Of a stretch of DNA of 64,000 nt, positions 35,139 through 44,165 are shown one piece after another (the stretch's first letter is position 1; the number at the start of each line of letters is the position of its first letter). The translations under genes and the position numbers were made by a program. Source of the stretch: Rhizobium leguminosarum. GTDB taxonomy: Bacteria > Pseudomonadota > Alphaproteobacteria > Rhizobiales > Rhizobiaceae. Under the pieces are notes generated by a model. The model did no database searches and was not told where the DNA came from. It saw only the letters and a program-made list of their open reading frames with translations. The stretch is taken from positions 1,488,001 to 1,552,000 of the forward strand of contig NZ_CP016286.1 of assembly GCF_001679785.1 (NCBI RefSeq), read 5' to 3'.

Positions 35139-35816
35139 TCAATGGTCGCGTCGGAAACCCTGGCTCTGGTGAGATCCGCCTTGCGATTGGGTTTGTGATT
35201 GCCGATTGGCATCGTTTGATGGTTTAGAGCCGGGGTCTGTGCCAGGCTCGGGGAAGGTATAGGCACGCACCTTGGCACTTCCATGCGCGGTGTCCCGCAT
35301 TGCCACCGGGCGCGCATCGTCGAATGCGCTCTCGGATACAGCGAGGTTTTCCGAGGCTTTGCCGCCCTGCGCCGATCCGGCAAAACCGGTATTGGACGCG
35401 CCTTGTTGCCTGTCCTCCAACGACCAGAGATCTGCCCGCTCATCCATGTCGATGCTGCCTTCATCGTCCAGAATATCGTGGACGGTCTCGTAGAGCGCGT
35501 CATCGACATCATTGACCTGGACGAGGAAGCCGCCTCGCCGCAGCCCTTCTGCGTAGACCGCGCGATCTTCGTCGGGGAAGAAGAAGTCTGCCAGCGCGTC
35601 GAAGAAGCCGCTGCGGTCTTCGCTCATAGCGGCGGCATTTTTTGCGTCCGCCTCATATCCTGGCATCAGCCTTATTCTCGCAACCGGCACACCCGCGTCT
35701 TCAAGACGGGAGACGGCGGATTCGGCGTCCGATCGGCTGTCGAACAATGCAGCAAGGCTGCTGCCGCCTGTCGGGCCTGAAAAGGACGGGTTGGTATCAT
35801 TGTAAATGCTGCCCAT
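35139..35816 (-). CDS. Stress-protein-like protein with ferredoxin-type repeat
   Basis: 225 aa. Residues 18-95 resemble the general stress protein 17M-like domain (SSLAALFDSRSDAESAVSRL, AGVPVARIRLMPGYEADA, RRGGFLVQVNDVDDALYETV). An acidic segment (DDEGSIDMDERADLW) follows, then a low-complexity Gln/Ser-rich tail ending QSQGGSHQSQGFRRDH. It is probably cytoplasmic. Similar proteins are found near osmotic and oxidative stress genes in Rhizobium, but the function is unknown. The start at ATG 35816 has GGAGAG just upstream on the minus strand. Confidence 0.65.
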   Translation of the reverse strand: MGSIYNDTNPSFSGPTGGSSLAALFDSRSDAESAVSRLEDAGVPVARIRLMPGYEADAKNAAAMSEDRSGFFDALADFFFPDEDRAVYAEGLRRGGFLVQVNDVDDALYETVHDILDDEGSIDMDERADLWSLEDRQQGASNTGFAGSAQGGKASENLAVSESAFDDARPVAMRDTAHGSAKVRAYTFPEPGTDPGSKPSNDANRQSQTQSQGGSHQSQGFRRDH

Positions 35817-36069
35817 GGGACTCTCCTCTCGATGTCTGGTCCAGCCGCCAATCCGTTTGGCCGAAGTCTGGTTTCCTGACTTGAAGAACCGGCGGCTGGG
35901 TTGAATGTTCCAAGGGAATGGCGATGCTCCGCCGCATCGCCTGCTGTTTCGTTGCTGCCTGCCATTTCGGCGCGCAGACTCGCAAATTACGCCGCTTGCG
36001 AAATCGCTCAGCGGTTGACGTCAAACCTTCGAGACGCTAGCACGGCTTTGACGTATTGGGGATATTCAT

Positions 36070-36696
36070 ATGGACATGTTTACGGCAGCCGGTATGACGG
36101 CTTTGCTGCAGGTCATTGCTATCGACCTCGTTCTCGCCGGCGACAACGCCGTGGTTATCGGTCTTGCTGCTGCCGGCCTCGAGGCGACGCAGCGCCGCAA
36201 GGCGATTATCGTCGGCATTGTGGCCGCGACCGTTCTGCGCATTCTATTTGCCAGCGTCGCAGTCTACCTGCTGGCGATCGTCGGCCTGCTGCTGGCCGGC
36301 GGCCTGCTGCTGCTCTGGGTCTGCTGGAAGATGTGGCGAGAGCTTCGCGCCGGCCATGGCGAGAATCACGAAGCGGTGGGTGGCGAAGGCGCGCCGAAAA
36401 AGACCTTCTTCCAGGCGGCGACCCAGATCGTCATCGCCGACGTCTCGATGTCGCTCGATAACGTGCTGGCCGTTGCCGGCGCTGCGCGCGAACATCCGAG
36501 CGTGCTGGTCATCGGTCTTGCCCTGTCGATCGCGCTGATGGGTATTGCCGCAAACTTTATCGCCCGCCTGCTCTCCAACCATCGCTGGATCGCCTATGTC
36601 GGCCTGCTGATCATCCTCTATGTCTCGCTCGACATGATCCACCGCGGCGGCGTCGAACTGCTGCCCTACGTGCAAGCGAGCGGGTTCAAGCTTTAA
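36070..36696 (+). CDS. TerC-family membrane protein (YjbE type)
   Basis: 208 aa with seven hydrophobic segments. The two TerC motifs are present: IAIDLVLAGDNAVVIGLAAA (residues about 17-36) and its inverted partner VIADVSMSLDNVLAVAGAA (about 122-140). Both carry the conserved Asp-Asn pair in the membrane. TerC/YjbE proteins export manganese or other metal ions, or support metalation of exported proteins. No ion can be assigned here. It is monocistronic, and the stop codon is immediately followed by the inverted-repeat element. Confidence 0.9.
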   Translation: MDMFTAAGMTALLQVIAIDLVLAGDNAVVIGLAAAGLEATQRRKAIIVGIVAATVLRILFASVAVYLLAIVGLLLAGGLLLLWVCWKMWRELRAGHGENHEAVGGEGAPKKTFFQAATQIVIADVSMSLDNVLAVAGAAREHPSVLVIGLALSIALMGIAANFIARLLSNHRWIAYVGLLIILYVSLDMIHRGGVELLPYVQASGFKL

Positions 36697-36968
36697 GAGC
36701 ATTTCCTGGTCAGATTGAAGCATTCTGTTGGCTCAAACGGAGTCGGATGGTCGACCGGCCGGCGCGCGTCGTAGCCCCACTCTACGGCCAAGCCGGCCGG
36801 TCGATCAGCCGGCCCGTTTCAGCCAACCCGAAGGGCCGGGCATCTTTCCGTCAGGGCAAAGGCGATCGGCTCGGACGTACCAAGGCGCATGCCCGTCGCC
36901 AATCGCCTTTGCCCTGACGAAAACCTGCTCCGGCAGAATGCTTCAAGCTGACCAGGAAAGGCTCTAAA
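36694..36968. repeat. Three-armed inverted-repeat element between convergent genes
   Basis: The outer arms at 36694-36727 and 36934-36968 (TTCCTGGTCAGATTGAAGCA and its inverse) are inverted repeats of about 33 bp with few mismatches. Inside are two further hairpins. The first is nested: TTGGCTCAAACGG (36728) pairs with CCGTTTCAGCCAA (36826) and TCGACCGGCCGGC (36751) with GCCGGCCGGTCGA (36792). The second is a perfect 18-bp pair CGTCAGGGCAAAGGCGAT (36849) and its inverse (36902-36919). Together they would fold as a three-way junction. It fills the whole space between terC and the MBL gene, overlapping both stop codons, and could act as a two-way terminator. Known rhizobial intergenic mosaic elements have similar style. 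Confidence 0.85.
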
Positions 36969-37782
36969 TCCTGACCTCGGTCTCGAAGCTCATCTGGTCA
37001 TACGCCGGCACCACATGGTCCGGCGTCTCAGCCATCACCACGTCGTAATCGAGCGGCGTGTGCATATGGGTGAGGATCGCCTGTTTCGGCTTCAGCCGGC
37101 CGATCCAGTCGAGCGACTGTTCCAGCGACAGATGGCTCGGGTGATAGGTATATTGCAGCGCGTCGATGATCAGCATGTCGAGATTCTGAAGCTTCGCGAC
37201 GGTCTGCGGCGGGAAATCGCTGATATCACTGCAATAAGCCACATCGCCGATGCGAAATCCGAGCGAGTGGATATCCCCATGCTGCTGGATGTGCGGATGG
37301 AAGGCGATCGTCCCGCCGGGACCATGAATTTCGACGGGCGCGTCGAGATTTTCGATGACGACCGGCAGCACGATCGGCGGATAATTGCTGCCCGGCGGCG
37401 TTTCCAGGCAATAGCCGAAGGCTTCCCGCAGCCTGTCCATCGTAAATTGGTCGGCAAAGATCGGCACCCGGCGGCGGCTATTGTGGAAATAGCCGCGCAG
37501 ATCGTCGATGCCATGAATATGATCCGCATGCGGATGGCTGTAGAGCACGGCATCGACATGGTCGGCCCCTGCCCTGATCATCTGCTCGCGAAAATCCGGC
37601 CCGGTGTCGATGACGACGGTCGTCACCCCGCCATCGGGTGCGAATTGTTGCACCATGAAGGCAGCGCGCGTGCGCCGGTTCTTCGGATTGTCGGGATTGC
37701 AGGCGCCCCAGTCGCCGGTGATGCGCGGCACGCCCGGTGACGACGAACAGCCCAGAATGGTGAAACGCCGCCGGTAGAGCAC
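36964..37782 (-). CDS. MBL-fold metal-dependent hydrolase (PhnP-like)
   Basis: 272 aa from GTG 37782, four bases after the tatD stop. A longer upstream frame overlaps tatD and is a shadow. The metallo-beta-lactamase fold has HPHADHIHGIDDLR as the HxHxDH metal site, with further ligands in the C-terminal half (SDISDFPP and ILTHMHTPLDYD). The start RFTILGCSSSPGVPRITGDW matches phosphoribosyl cyclic phosphodiesterase-like proteins. It is routinely found next to tatD and metG in rhizobia. The substrate is unknown, probably a phosphodiester. Confidence 0.88.
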   Translation of the reverse strand: MLYRRRFTILGCSSSPGVPRITGDWGACNPDNPKNRRTRAAFMVQQFAPDGGVTTVVIDTGPDFREQMIRAGADHVDAVLYSHPHADHIHGIDDLRGYFHNSRRRVPIFADQFTMDRLREAFGYCLETPPGSNYPPIVLPVVIENLDAPVEIHGPGGTIAFHPHIQQHGDIHSLGFRIGDVAYCSDISDFPPQTVAKLQNLDMLIIDALQYTYHPSHLSLEQSLDWIGRLKPKQAILTHMHTPLDYDVVMAETPDHVVPAYDQMSFETEVRI

Positions 37783-37786
37783 GCCG

Positions 37787-38569
37787 CTAGATCCTCGGCA
37801 TCTTCGAGAACAGGCGGAAAGCGTTCTCCGTCGTGATCCGCGCGACCTCTTCAGTGGCAAGGCCGATCGTATCGGCGAGCACCTCGGCCGTGTTGACGAC
37901 GTAGGACGGTTCGTTGCGCTTGCCGCGCCAGCGCTTCGGTGCCAGATAGGGCGCGTCTGTTTCCACAAGCAGCCGATCAAGCGGGATCGCCTTGGCGATC
38001 GCGCGCAGCTCGTCCGACTTCGGGAAGGTCAGGATGCCTGAGAAGGAGATATAGCCGCCGAGTGCGACGCCGGTCTTGGCAAGTTCTGGCCCTGCGGAGA
38101 AGCAGTGCAGGATGAAGGGAAATGCCCCCTTCCCGCTTTCCTCCGTCAGGATATCGGCCATGTCCTCGTCGGCGCTGCGGCTGTGGATGACGAGCGGCAG
38201 CTGCGTCTCGCGCGCCGCCGCGATATGGCGGCGGAAGCCTGTCTGCTGGTCCTCGGGCTTTTGCGTGTCGTAGAAATAGTCGAGACCGGCCTCGCCGATC
38301 GCCACCACCTTCTCATGGGCATTGGCGAGACGCACCAGCTCTTCCGTCTGGATATCCAGCTCTTCGTCGGCATTGTTCGGATGCGTGCCGACCGAGCAGA
38401 ACACCGAAGGATATTTCTCAGTGATGGCAAGCAGCGTCTCGAGCTTGCGTACCCGCGTCGAGATCGTCACCATTTGCGCGACGCCAGCCTGATGCGCGCG
38501 CGCGACGATCTCGTCCCGCTCCGCCTCGAAGTCGGCGAAATCAAGATGGCAATGCGTGTCGATCAGCAC
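37787..38569 (-). CDS. tatD: TatD-family DNase/hydrolase
   Basis: 260 aa from GTG 38569, preceded by the metG stop with a 4-base gap. Metal ligands of the TIM-barrel family are visible: DTHCHLDFADF (HxH) at the start, then GEAGLDYFYD, VIHSRSADEDM, LHCFSAGPE and VETDAPYLAPKR. TatD enzymes are metal-dependent nucleases and D-aminoacyl-tRNA deacylase-like hydrolases. The metG-tatD-MBL order is conserved in Rhizobiales. The frame is complete. Confidence 0.93.
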   Translation of the reverse strand: MLIDTHCHLDFADFEAERDEIVARAHQAGVAQMVTISTRVRKLETLLAITEKYPSVFCSVGTHPNNADEELDIQTEELVRLANAHEKVVAIGEAGLDYFYDTQKPEDQQTGFRRHIAAARETQLPLVIHSRSADEDMADILTEESGKGAFPFILHCFSAGPELAKTGVALGGYISFSGILTFPKSDELRAIAKAIPLDRLLVETDAPYLAPKRWRGKRNEPSYVVNTAEVLADTIGLATEEVARITTENAFRLFSKMPRI

Positions 38570-38573
38570 GGCC

Positions 38574-40124
38574 TCAAGCCTCCGGAGCCACGTAGCGCGG
38601 GAAGACCGGCGTCGGCGCTTCGAGTGCCGTTCCGGCAACGAGACGGCCGGCTTGCCCAAGAGCGGCGAAGTCGCGCTTGTCGTCGGGTGCTGCGACTAGA
38701 TTGAGCAGCTTGGCCGATGATTCCGGCATGAAGGGCTGCAGCAGAATGGCGATCTGGCGCACGACTTCGGCGGTGACATAGAGCACCGTGCCCATGCGCT
38801 CCGGATCGGTCTTCTTCAGCGCCCACGGCGCCTGGCCGGCGAAATAACGGTCGGTCTCGGAGACGACCGAGATGATCGAGGCGAGCGCCCGGTGGATCTG
38901 CTGCTTGCCCATATCCTCGCGGGTCGAGGCATGCAGCGCGTCGACCTCAGCCAGCATCGCCTTGTCCTCGTCGCTGAGCGCCCCGCATTCCGGGATCTTG
39001 CCGTCGCAATTCTTGACGATCATCGACAGCGAGCGGCTGGCGAGATTGCCGATACCGTTGGCCAGGTCCGAGTTGATGCGGGTGCCGATCGCCTCTTCGC
39101 TATAGCTGCCGTCCTGGCCGAAGGACACTTCGCGCAGGAAGAAGTAGCGCACCTGGTCGAGGCCGAAATGGTTCACCAGGTTGACGGGATCGACGACGTT
39201 GCCAAGCGACTTCGACATCTTCTCGCCCTTGTTGAGCAGGAAGCCATGGGCAAAAACCCGCTTCGGCAGAGGCAGCTTCGCCGACATCAGGAAGGCCGGC
39301 CAGTAGACGGCGTGAAAGCGGATGATGTCCTTGCCGATGATGTGCACGTCAGCCGGCCAGTATTTCGCCCGCGGACCGTTCCTGTCCTCGATATAGCCTG
39401 TTGCTGTGATGTAGTTGGTCAGCGCGTCGACCCAGACATACATGACGTGGGCCGGATCGTTCGGCACCTTGATGCCCCAGTCGAAGGTCGTGCGCGAGAC
39501 CGAGAGGTCCTTAAGGCCCGACTTGACGAAGGAGATCACCTCGTTGCGGCGCTCGGCCGGGCCGATGAAATCAGGGTTTGCCTCGTAATGCGCAAGCAGC
39601 TTCTCCTGGTATTCGGAGAGCTTGAAGAAATAGCTTGCCTCTTCCACCCATTCGACCGGCGTGCCCTGCGGCCCGTAGCGCACGCCGTCGGCGCGCAGCT
39701 CCGTCTCGTTTTCCTGGTAGTAGGCTTCGTCGCGCACCGAATACCAGCCGGCATAGCTGTCCTTGTAGATGTCGCCATTCTCGGCCATCAGCTTCCAGAT
39801 GTTACGCGACGTCTCGTGATGACGCTCCTGCGTGGTGCGGATAAAGTCATCGTTCGAGGCGTTGAGCAGCGTCGCCATCGCCTCGAATTCGCCGGAGTTG
39901 CGGTCGGCGAGTGCCTGCGCGGTGATACCCTCGGCGCGCGCCGTCTGCTGCATCTTCTGGCCGTGTTCGTCGGTGCCTGTGAGGAAAAACACATCCTTGC
40001 CGTCCAGGCGCTGGTAGCGCGCCATCGCATCGGTCGCGATCAGCTCATAGGCATGGCCGATATGCGGCTTGCCGTTAGGGTAGGAAATCGCGGTGGTGAT
40101 GTAGAAGGGTGTCTTGTCTGTCAT
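38574..40124 (-). CDS. metG: Methionyl-tRNA synthetase
   Basis: 516 aa from ATG 40124 ([20 protein letters not shown]); an ATG three codons upstream is also possible. This class I synthetase charges tRNA-Met. The HIGH-type motif is HIGHAYE, the KMSKS motif is [14 protein letters not shown], and [14 protein letters not shown] lies between. It is the short MetG form without the C-terminal tRNA-binding domain and without the full four-Cys zinc knuckle. It is followed by tatD and the MBL gene with gaps of only 4 bases. Confidence 0.97.
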   Translation of the reverse strand: MTDKTPFYITTAISYPNGKPHIGHAYELIATDAMARYQRLDGKDVFFLTGTDEHGQKMQQTARAEGITAQALADRNSGEFEAMATLLNASNDDFIRTTQERHHETSRNIWKLMAENGDIYKDSYAGWYSVRDEAYYQENETELRADGVRYGPQGTPVEWVEEASYFFKLSEYQEKLLAHYEANPDFIGPAERRNEVISFVKSGLKDLSVSRTTFDWGIKVPNDPAHVMYVWVDALTNYITATGYIEDRNGPRAKYWPADVHIIGKDIIRFHAVYWPAFLMSAKLPLPKRVFAHGFLLNKGEKMSKSLGNVVDPVNLVNHFGLDQVRYFFLREVSFGQDGSYSEEAIGTRINSDLANGIGNLASRSLSMIVKNCDGKIPECGALSDEDKAMLAEVDALHASTREDMGKQQIHRALASIISVVSETDRYFAGQAPWALKKTDPERMGTVLYVTAEVVRQIAILLQPFMPESSAKLLNLVAAPDDKRDFAALGQAGRLVAGTALEAPTPVFPRYVAPEA

Positions 40125-40358
40125 GGCGGCCAATGTCCGGCTAACTCTATAAAAATGGTCAGCCGCTCTTAGCGCATGTCACCGTCAAGCGAAACCTCAA
40201 CTTTCCAGTTGTCGATGATTTACGGCACGATAGCGCCGTGAACTTGACTCGGCTTCTCGGCCAATCTACCCGTCTTGGGAAAGAGGTCGGGACAAGAACG
40301 AAGTGCGAGTTTTCATCTACCGGAATGGCCGTGGCCGCGCGCCGTCGGGGGCGCCTGC

Positions 40359-41147
40359 TTGACATTCGAGCCGCTCTATTCGCTTTCGGGCCTCTTCGTC
40401 GGCGCGCTTGTCGGCATCACCGGTGTTGGCGGCGGTTCGCTGATGACGCCGCTGCTGGTACTGCTCTTCGGCGTCCATCCCGCCACTGCCGTCGGCACCG
40501 ATCTTCTCTATGGGGCAATCACCAAGACCGCCGGCACGGCCGTTCACGGTATGCACGGGCGGGTCAACTGGAAGATCGTCGGCAGTCTCGCAGCCGGCAG
40601 CCTGCCGGCAGCCCTGCTGATGCTCTGGCTGCTGGCCGGCGTCGATCGCAAAAGCATCGGCGTGACCAACACGATCACCACCGCACTCGGCTGGCTTCTC
40701 GTCATGACCGCAATCATGCTGGTCTTCCGTGGCCCGATCCTCGAATTGGCGCGGCGTGCCATCGGCGATCGCACGCCGCCAAAGCCGACGACCATCCTCG
40801 CCCTCACCGTCATTCTTGGGTTCGTTCTCGGCGTCCTCGTCACCTTGACCTCGGTCGGCGCCGGCGCGCTGGGAGTGACGATCCTGCTGGTCCTCTATCC
40901 CAGGCTCGATGTGCGCGAGATCGTCGGTTCCGATATCGTCCATGCGGTACCGCTCACCTTGATCGGCGGCACGGGCTATTGGCTGATCGGCGAGATCGAC
41001 TGGCCGATGCTGCTTGCCTTGTTGATCGGCTCTATCCCCGGCATCATCATCGGCAGCCTTCTGGCGCCGAAGCTGCACGAACGCACCATCCGCATCGTCC
41101 TTGCCGCCACGCTTGCCGTGGTCGCAGGCAAGCTGCTGATCAGCTGA
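40359..41147 (+). CDS. TauE/SafE-family membrane exporter
   Basis: 262 aa if started at TTG 40359, which follows GGGGG with a suitable gap and gives the family start LTFEPLYSLSGLFVGALVGI. An ATG at 40275 would add 28 non-conserved residues. Seven to eight hydrophobic segments and the two half-motifs GVGGGSLMTPLLVLLFG and SVGAGALGVTILLVLYP identify the TauE/SafE (DUF81) family, which transports sulfonates, sulfite or related anions. The substrate is not determined. It is oriented opposite to metG and holB and appears inserted between them with corA. Confidence 0.88.
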   Translation: MTFEPLYSLSGLFVGALVGITGVGGGSLMTPLLVLLFGVHPATAVGTDLLYGAITKTAGTAVHGMHGRVNWKIVGSLAAGSLPAALLMLWLLAGVDRKSIGVTNTITTALGWLLVMTAIMLVFRGPILELARRAIGDRTPPKPTTILALTVILGFVLGVLVTLTSVGAGALGVTILLVLYPRLDVREIVGSDIVHAVPLTLIGGTGYWLIGEIDWPMLLALLIGSIPGIIIGSLLAPKLHERTIRIVLAATLAVVAGKLLIS

Positions 41148-41372
41148 TCAGATCATCGGAGGGCGATCATTTGGCTAGCCTTGCTGAGCCGCTTGACTTC
41201 ATGTCCGGCCAGGAGCATTCGGGCACCGATGACACTCATAAAACTGTCATCGAACCAAAGGAAAACGAGATGAACCCCGACGGTCGAAGTTCGACGTCAT
41301 CACGATCGCTGCTTCCGTAACCCGTCTCCTGGTCGAGGCTCCGGAGAGGCCGGCGATCTATCAGGAGAGCAT

Positions 41373-42368
41373 ATGCTGCGCACCTACTGGCACCACGCCG
41401 ATCACCTTGCACTCGAGCCGCCCATTCCCGGTCCGGAAGCTGCCACTCCTACTCCGGTCTGGCACGACCTGCTCAATCCAATCCCGGAGGAAGACAGGTC
41501 TGTCGAGCGCCAACTGGGCATTGCCATTCCGACGCGCGAGGAGATGGAGGACATCGAGCTGTCCGCCCGCCTTTACCAGGAGAGCGGCGCTGAGTTCATG
41601 ACGATGACCGCACTGACCGGCCTCGACGGCGACGATCCCGTCAAGACGCCGGTGACCTTCATTCTGAAGGGATCGAGCCTCGTAACCGTGCGGTATGCAG
41701 AGCCAAAGCCGTTCGACGTTTTCCAGTCGCGGGCGCAGCGCACCAATGGCGGCGGCGTTCCCTGCGCCAATGGCGAGATGCTGATGACCGGCCTGATCGA
41801 GGCGCTGATAGACCGCCTGGCCGACGCCCTCGAGCGGCTCGGCAACGAGATCGATGCGGTCTCACGCGAGGTCTTCCGCAGCAAGGTCTCGAACGTCACG
41901 AAGAAGACGCAGGACCTGCGGTCGCTGATCGAACAGATCGGCCAGAAGGCCGATTTCCTCACGGCGATCCGTGAGAGCCTGATCAGCATATCCCGGCTCG
42001 TCGCCTATCATGCGGCGCTGGAGAGCCCGGAGCGCAAACCTGCCAAGGAAGTTCGGCAGCGTATCAAGCTGCTGCAGCGGGATGCGACCTCGCTTGCAGA
42101 CCATGCCAACTTCCTGTCGGGGAAGATCAACTTCCTGCTCGATGCGACGCTCGGACTCATCAATCTGGAGCAGAACCAGATCATCAAGATCTTCTCGGTG
42201 GCGGCCGTGGTGTTTCTGCCGCCGACCTTGGTTGCCTCGATCTACGGCATGAACTTCGACGTCATGCCGGAGTTGAAGTGGTATCTCGGCTATCCCTTCG
42301 CAGTCCTCCTGATGGTGCTGTCCGCCGTCATGCCCTACCTCTATTTCAAGAGGCGGGGATGGCTCTGA
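41373..42368 (+). CDS. corA: CorA-family magnesium/divalent cation channel
   Basis: 331 aa with an ATG at 41373 after GGAGAG. A large cytoplasmic N-terminal funnel (residues 1-265) has a long helix with coiled-coil character (LADALERLGNEIDAVSREVF, VSNVTKKTQDLRSLIEQIGQ). Two C-terminal membrane helices follow. The first ends in the signature YGMNFD, the Gly-Met-Asn selectivity motif. It forms a pentameric channel for Mg2+ or Co2+. It lies in a plus-strand segment between holB and metG next to an IS. Confidence 0.93.
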   Translation: MLRTYWHHADHLALEPPIPGPEAATPTPVWHDLLNPIPEEDRSVERQLGIAIPTREEMEDIELSARLYQESGAEFMTMTALTGLDGDDPVKTPVTFILKGSSLVTVRYAEPKPFDVFQSRAQRTNGGGVPCANGEMLMTGLIEALIDRLADALERLGNEIDAVSREVFRSKVSNVTKKTQDLRSLIEQIGQKADFLTAIRESLISISRLVAYHAALESPERKPAKEVRQRIKLLQRDATSLADHANFLSGKINFLLDATLGLINLEQNQIIKIFSVAAVVFLPPTLVASIYGMNFDVMPELKWYLGYPFAVLLMVLSAVMPYLYFKRRGWL

Positions 42369-42564
42369 CAGCGGTCAAGCCACCACAAGGTCATGCAAAT
42401 GCGGCGGACGGACCCAGCTAGACCAGTGCCCGTCCACAAACGGTAAACCACTGAAATTATTGGAGGAATTGCGATATTGCGGCGGGCAAAGCCCGGCGGT
42501 TTCAGGTATACTTTAGATCAAGCCATTGATTCTAAAGACAAACCCGCAACCGCCGGAGCCGACA

Positions 42565-43974
42565 ATGCGCCAAGAACGCACCGTCCAAGCCAATATATTC
42601 GATCTTTTCGCCGAACACGAGATCGGCCGCGAGCTGAAAGCCATGTCGCAATGGCTGGATGAGCATCGTGATCTGCTCGGGCTGGTAGCGCAGGACCTGC
42701 GCCGCCACGGCGTCAAGGAGACCGGCCGCGAGGGCCTGCCGGCGGAGGCCGTGCTGCGTTGCGCCCTGCTCAAACAACACCGTCAGTTGAGTTATGAGGA
42801 GTTGGCCTTTCATCTGGAAGATTCCGCCTCGTTCCGGGCCTTTGCCCGGCTGCCGTGGGGGTGGAACCCGAAGAAGTCGGTCTTGCACAAGACGATCAGC
42901 GCGATCCGGGCCGGGACCTTTGAAGCGATCAATCGCGTGCTGTTGACGAGCGCCCGGCAGGACAAGGTGGAACGCGGCAAGGTCGTGCGCATCGACAGCA
43001 CCGTCACTTCGGCGCTGATGCACGAACCGAGCGACAGTAGTCTTTTGTGGGACTGCGTGCGGGTGATGGTGCGGCTGTTGCAGCAGGCGGCTTCCTTGGG
43101 CAGCGCCATCTCATGGCACGATCACTGCCGCGCGGCGAAGAAGCGATCCCGGGCGATCCAATTTACCCGCGGTCGTCCGAAACGAGTTCAGCACTATCGC
43201 GCGCTGCTCAGGATCACGCGCACCACCTTGAGCTATCTCGAACAGGCGGCGGCGCAACTGCCCTTGGCGGCGGGCCCGGCGGTCGAACTCTGGCAGGCCC
43301 AACTCCGCCACTATAAGCCGCTGATCGAACGGATCATCGCCCAGACCGAGCGGCGGGTCCTGGCCGGCGAGGCGGTGCCGGCTGGCGACAAGCTGGTCAG
43401 TTTGTTCGAGCCGCATGCCGACATCATCGTCAAAGGCAGCCGCGACGTCGAGTATGGCCATAAGATCAATTTGACCACCGGCACAAGCGGGCTGATCCTC
43501 GACCTCGTCGTCGAAACCGGCAACCCGGCCGACAGCGAGCGCTTGCTGCCGATGCTGGAACGCCACATCGGCATCTGGGGCGAGGCGCCGCGTCAGGCGG
43601 CGGCCGACAGCGAGCGCTTGCTGCCGATGCTGGAACGCCACATCGGCATCTGGGGCGAGGCGCCGCGTCAGGCGGCGGCCGACGGCGGCTATGCCAGCCG
43701 CGATAATTTGAGCCGAGCCAAAGCCTGGGGCATCTGCGACATGGCCTTCCACAAGAAGTGCGGCCTCAGGATCGAAGACATGGTCAAGAGCCGCTGGGTC
43801 TATCGCAAGCTGCGCAACTTCCGCGCCGGCATCGAGGCCGGCATCTCCTGCCTCAAACGCGCCTACGGCTTGGGGCGCTGCACCTGGCGTGGGCTCGACC
43901 ACTTCAAGGCTTATGTCTGGTCCTCGGTGGTCGCATACAATCTCGCCCTCTTCGCCCGCCTCAGGCCGACCTGA
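42565..43974 (+). CDS. DDE transposase with 25-residue internal duplication
   Basis: 469 aa from ATG 42565 (MRQERTVQANIFDLFAEHEI). Family features are LKQHRQLSYEELAFHLEDSA, the first catalytic Asp in VVRIDSTVTSAL, the second in AADGGYASRDNL, and the glutamate near GIEAGISCLKRAYGLGR. Residues between the first and second Asp contain a 25-aa segment repeated in tandem (ADSERLLPMLERHIGIWGEA... twice), caused by a perfect 75-bp duplication at 43531-43680. The duplicated block lies just before the second Asp, so the active-site geometry may be disturbed. I recall similar rhizobial transposases annotated as ISNCY. Confidence 0.88.
   Translation: MRQERTVQANIFDLFAEHEIGRELKAMSQWLDEHRDLLGLVAQDLRRHGVKETGREGLPAEAVLRCALLKQHRQLSYEELAFHLEDSASFRAFARLPWGWNPKKSVLHKTISAIRAGTFEAINRVLLTSARQDKVERGKVVRIDSTVTSALMHEPSDSSLLWDCVRVMVRLLQQAASLGSAISWHDHCRAAKKRSRAIQFTRGRPKRVQHYRALLRITRTTLSYLEQAAAQLPLAAGPAVELWQAQLRHYKPLIERIIAQTERRVLAGEAVPAGDKLVSLFEPHADIIVKGSRDVEYGHKINLTTGTSGLILDLVVETGNPADSERLLPMLERHIGIWGEAPRQAAADSERLLPMLERHIGIWGEAPRQAAADGGYASRDNLSRAKAWGICDMAFHKKCGLRIEDMVKSRWVYRKLRNFRAGIEAGISCLKRAYGLGRCTWRGLDHFKAYVWSSVVAYNLALFARLRPT
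43531..43680 (+). repeat. Perfect 75-bp tandem duplication in transposase gene
   Basis: Positions 43531-43605 and 43606-43680 are identical, starting GACAGCGAGCGCTTGCTGCC. The length is divisible by three, so the frame is kept. There are only two copies, with no spacer variation, so this is not a CRISPR. It most likely arose by slipped replication. Confidence 0.97.
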
Positions 43975-44165
43975 CATCCCATGTCGCCAGCCAAAACCGG
44001 ACCGGCGTGACGCCGGCAGTTGCCAATGCGCGCATGTCCACCAGAAATCCTGGCCGCCGCAATTAGCACCCATGAGCCACACCGCATGGCTTCAAAGCGG
44101 CCACCAAGCGGAACCCAAGTGCGCTGCAAGCTCAAGAAAACCAGCGTTTATGGACGGAAACTAGG

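Larger units (their letters stand above)
42418..44164 (+). mobile_element. Insertion sequence of the IS1182/ISNCY-like type
   Basis: A transposase gene lies between imperfect inverted ends: CCGTCCACAAACG near 42430 and the inverse CGTTTATGGACGG near 44145-44157. CTAG occurs just outside on both sides (42418-42421 and 44161-44164) and may be the target duplication, but CTAG is a palindrome and the arms begin at different distances from it, so the exact boundaries are uncertain. The right end abuts the holB stop codon. Size is about 1.7 kb. Confidence 0.7.

Noticed and set aside
38892..40172. Plus-strand frame of 426 codons opposite metG
   Set aside because: Exactly antisense to metG; low-complexity, Asp/Arg/His-rich shadow of a GC-rich gene.
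43531..43680. CRISPR-like direct repeat
   Set aside because: Only two copies, no spacers, and in-frame within a transposase, so it is a tandem duplication.
43111..44082. Minus-strand frame of 323 codons opposite the transposase, also with a repeat
   Set aside because: The repeat is the complement of the 75-bp duplication. No independent coding evidence.
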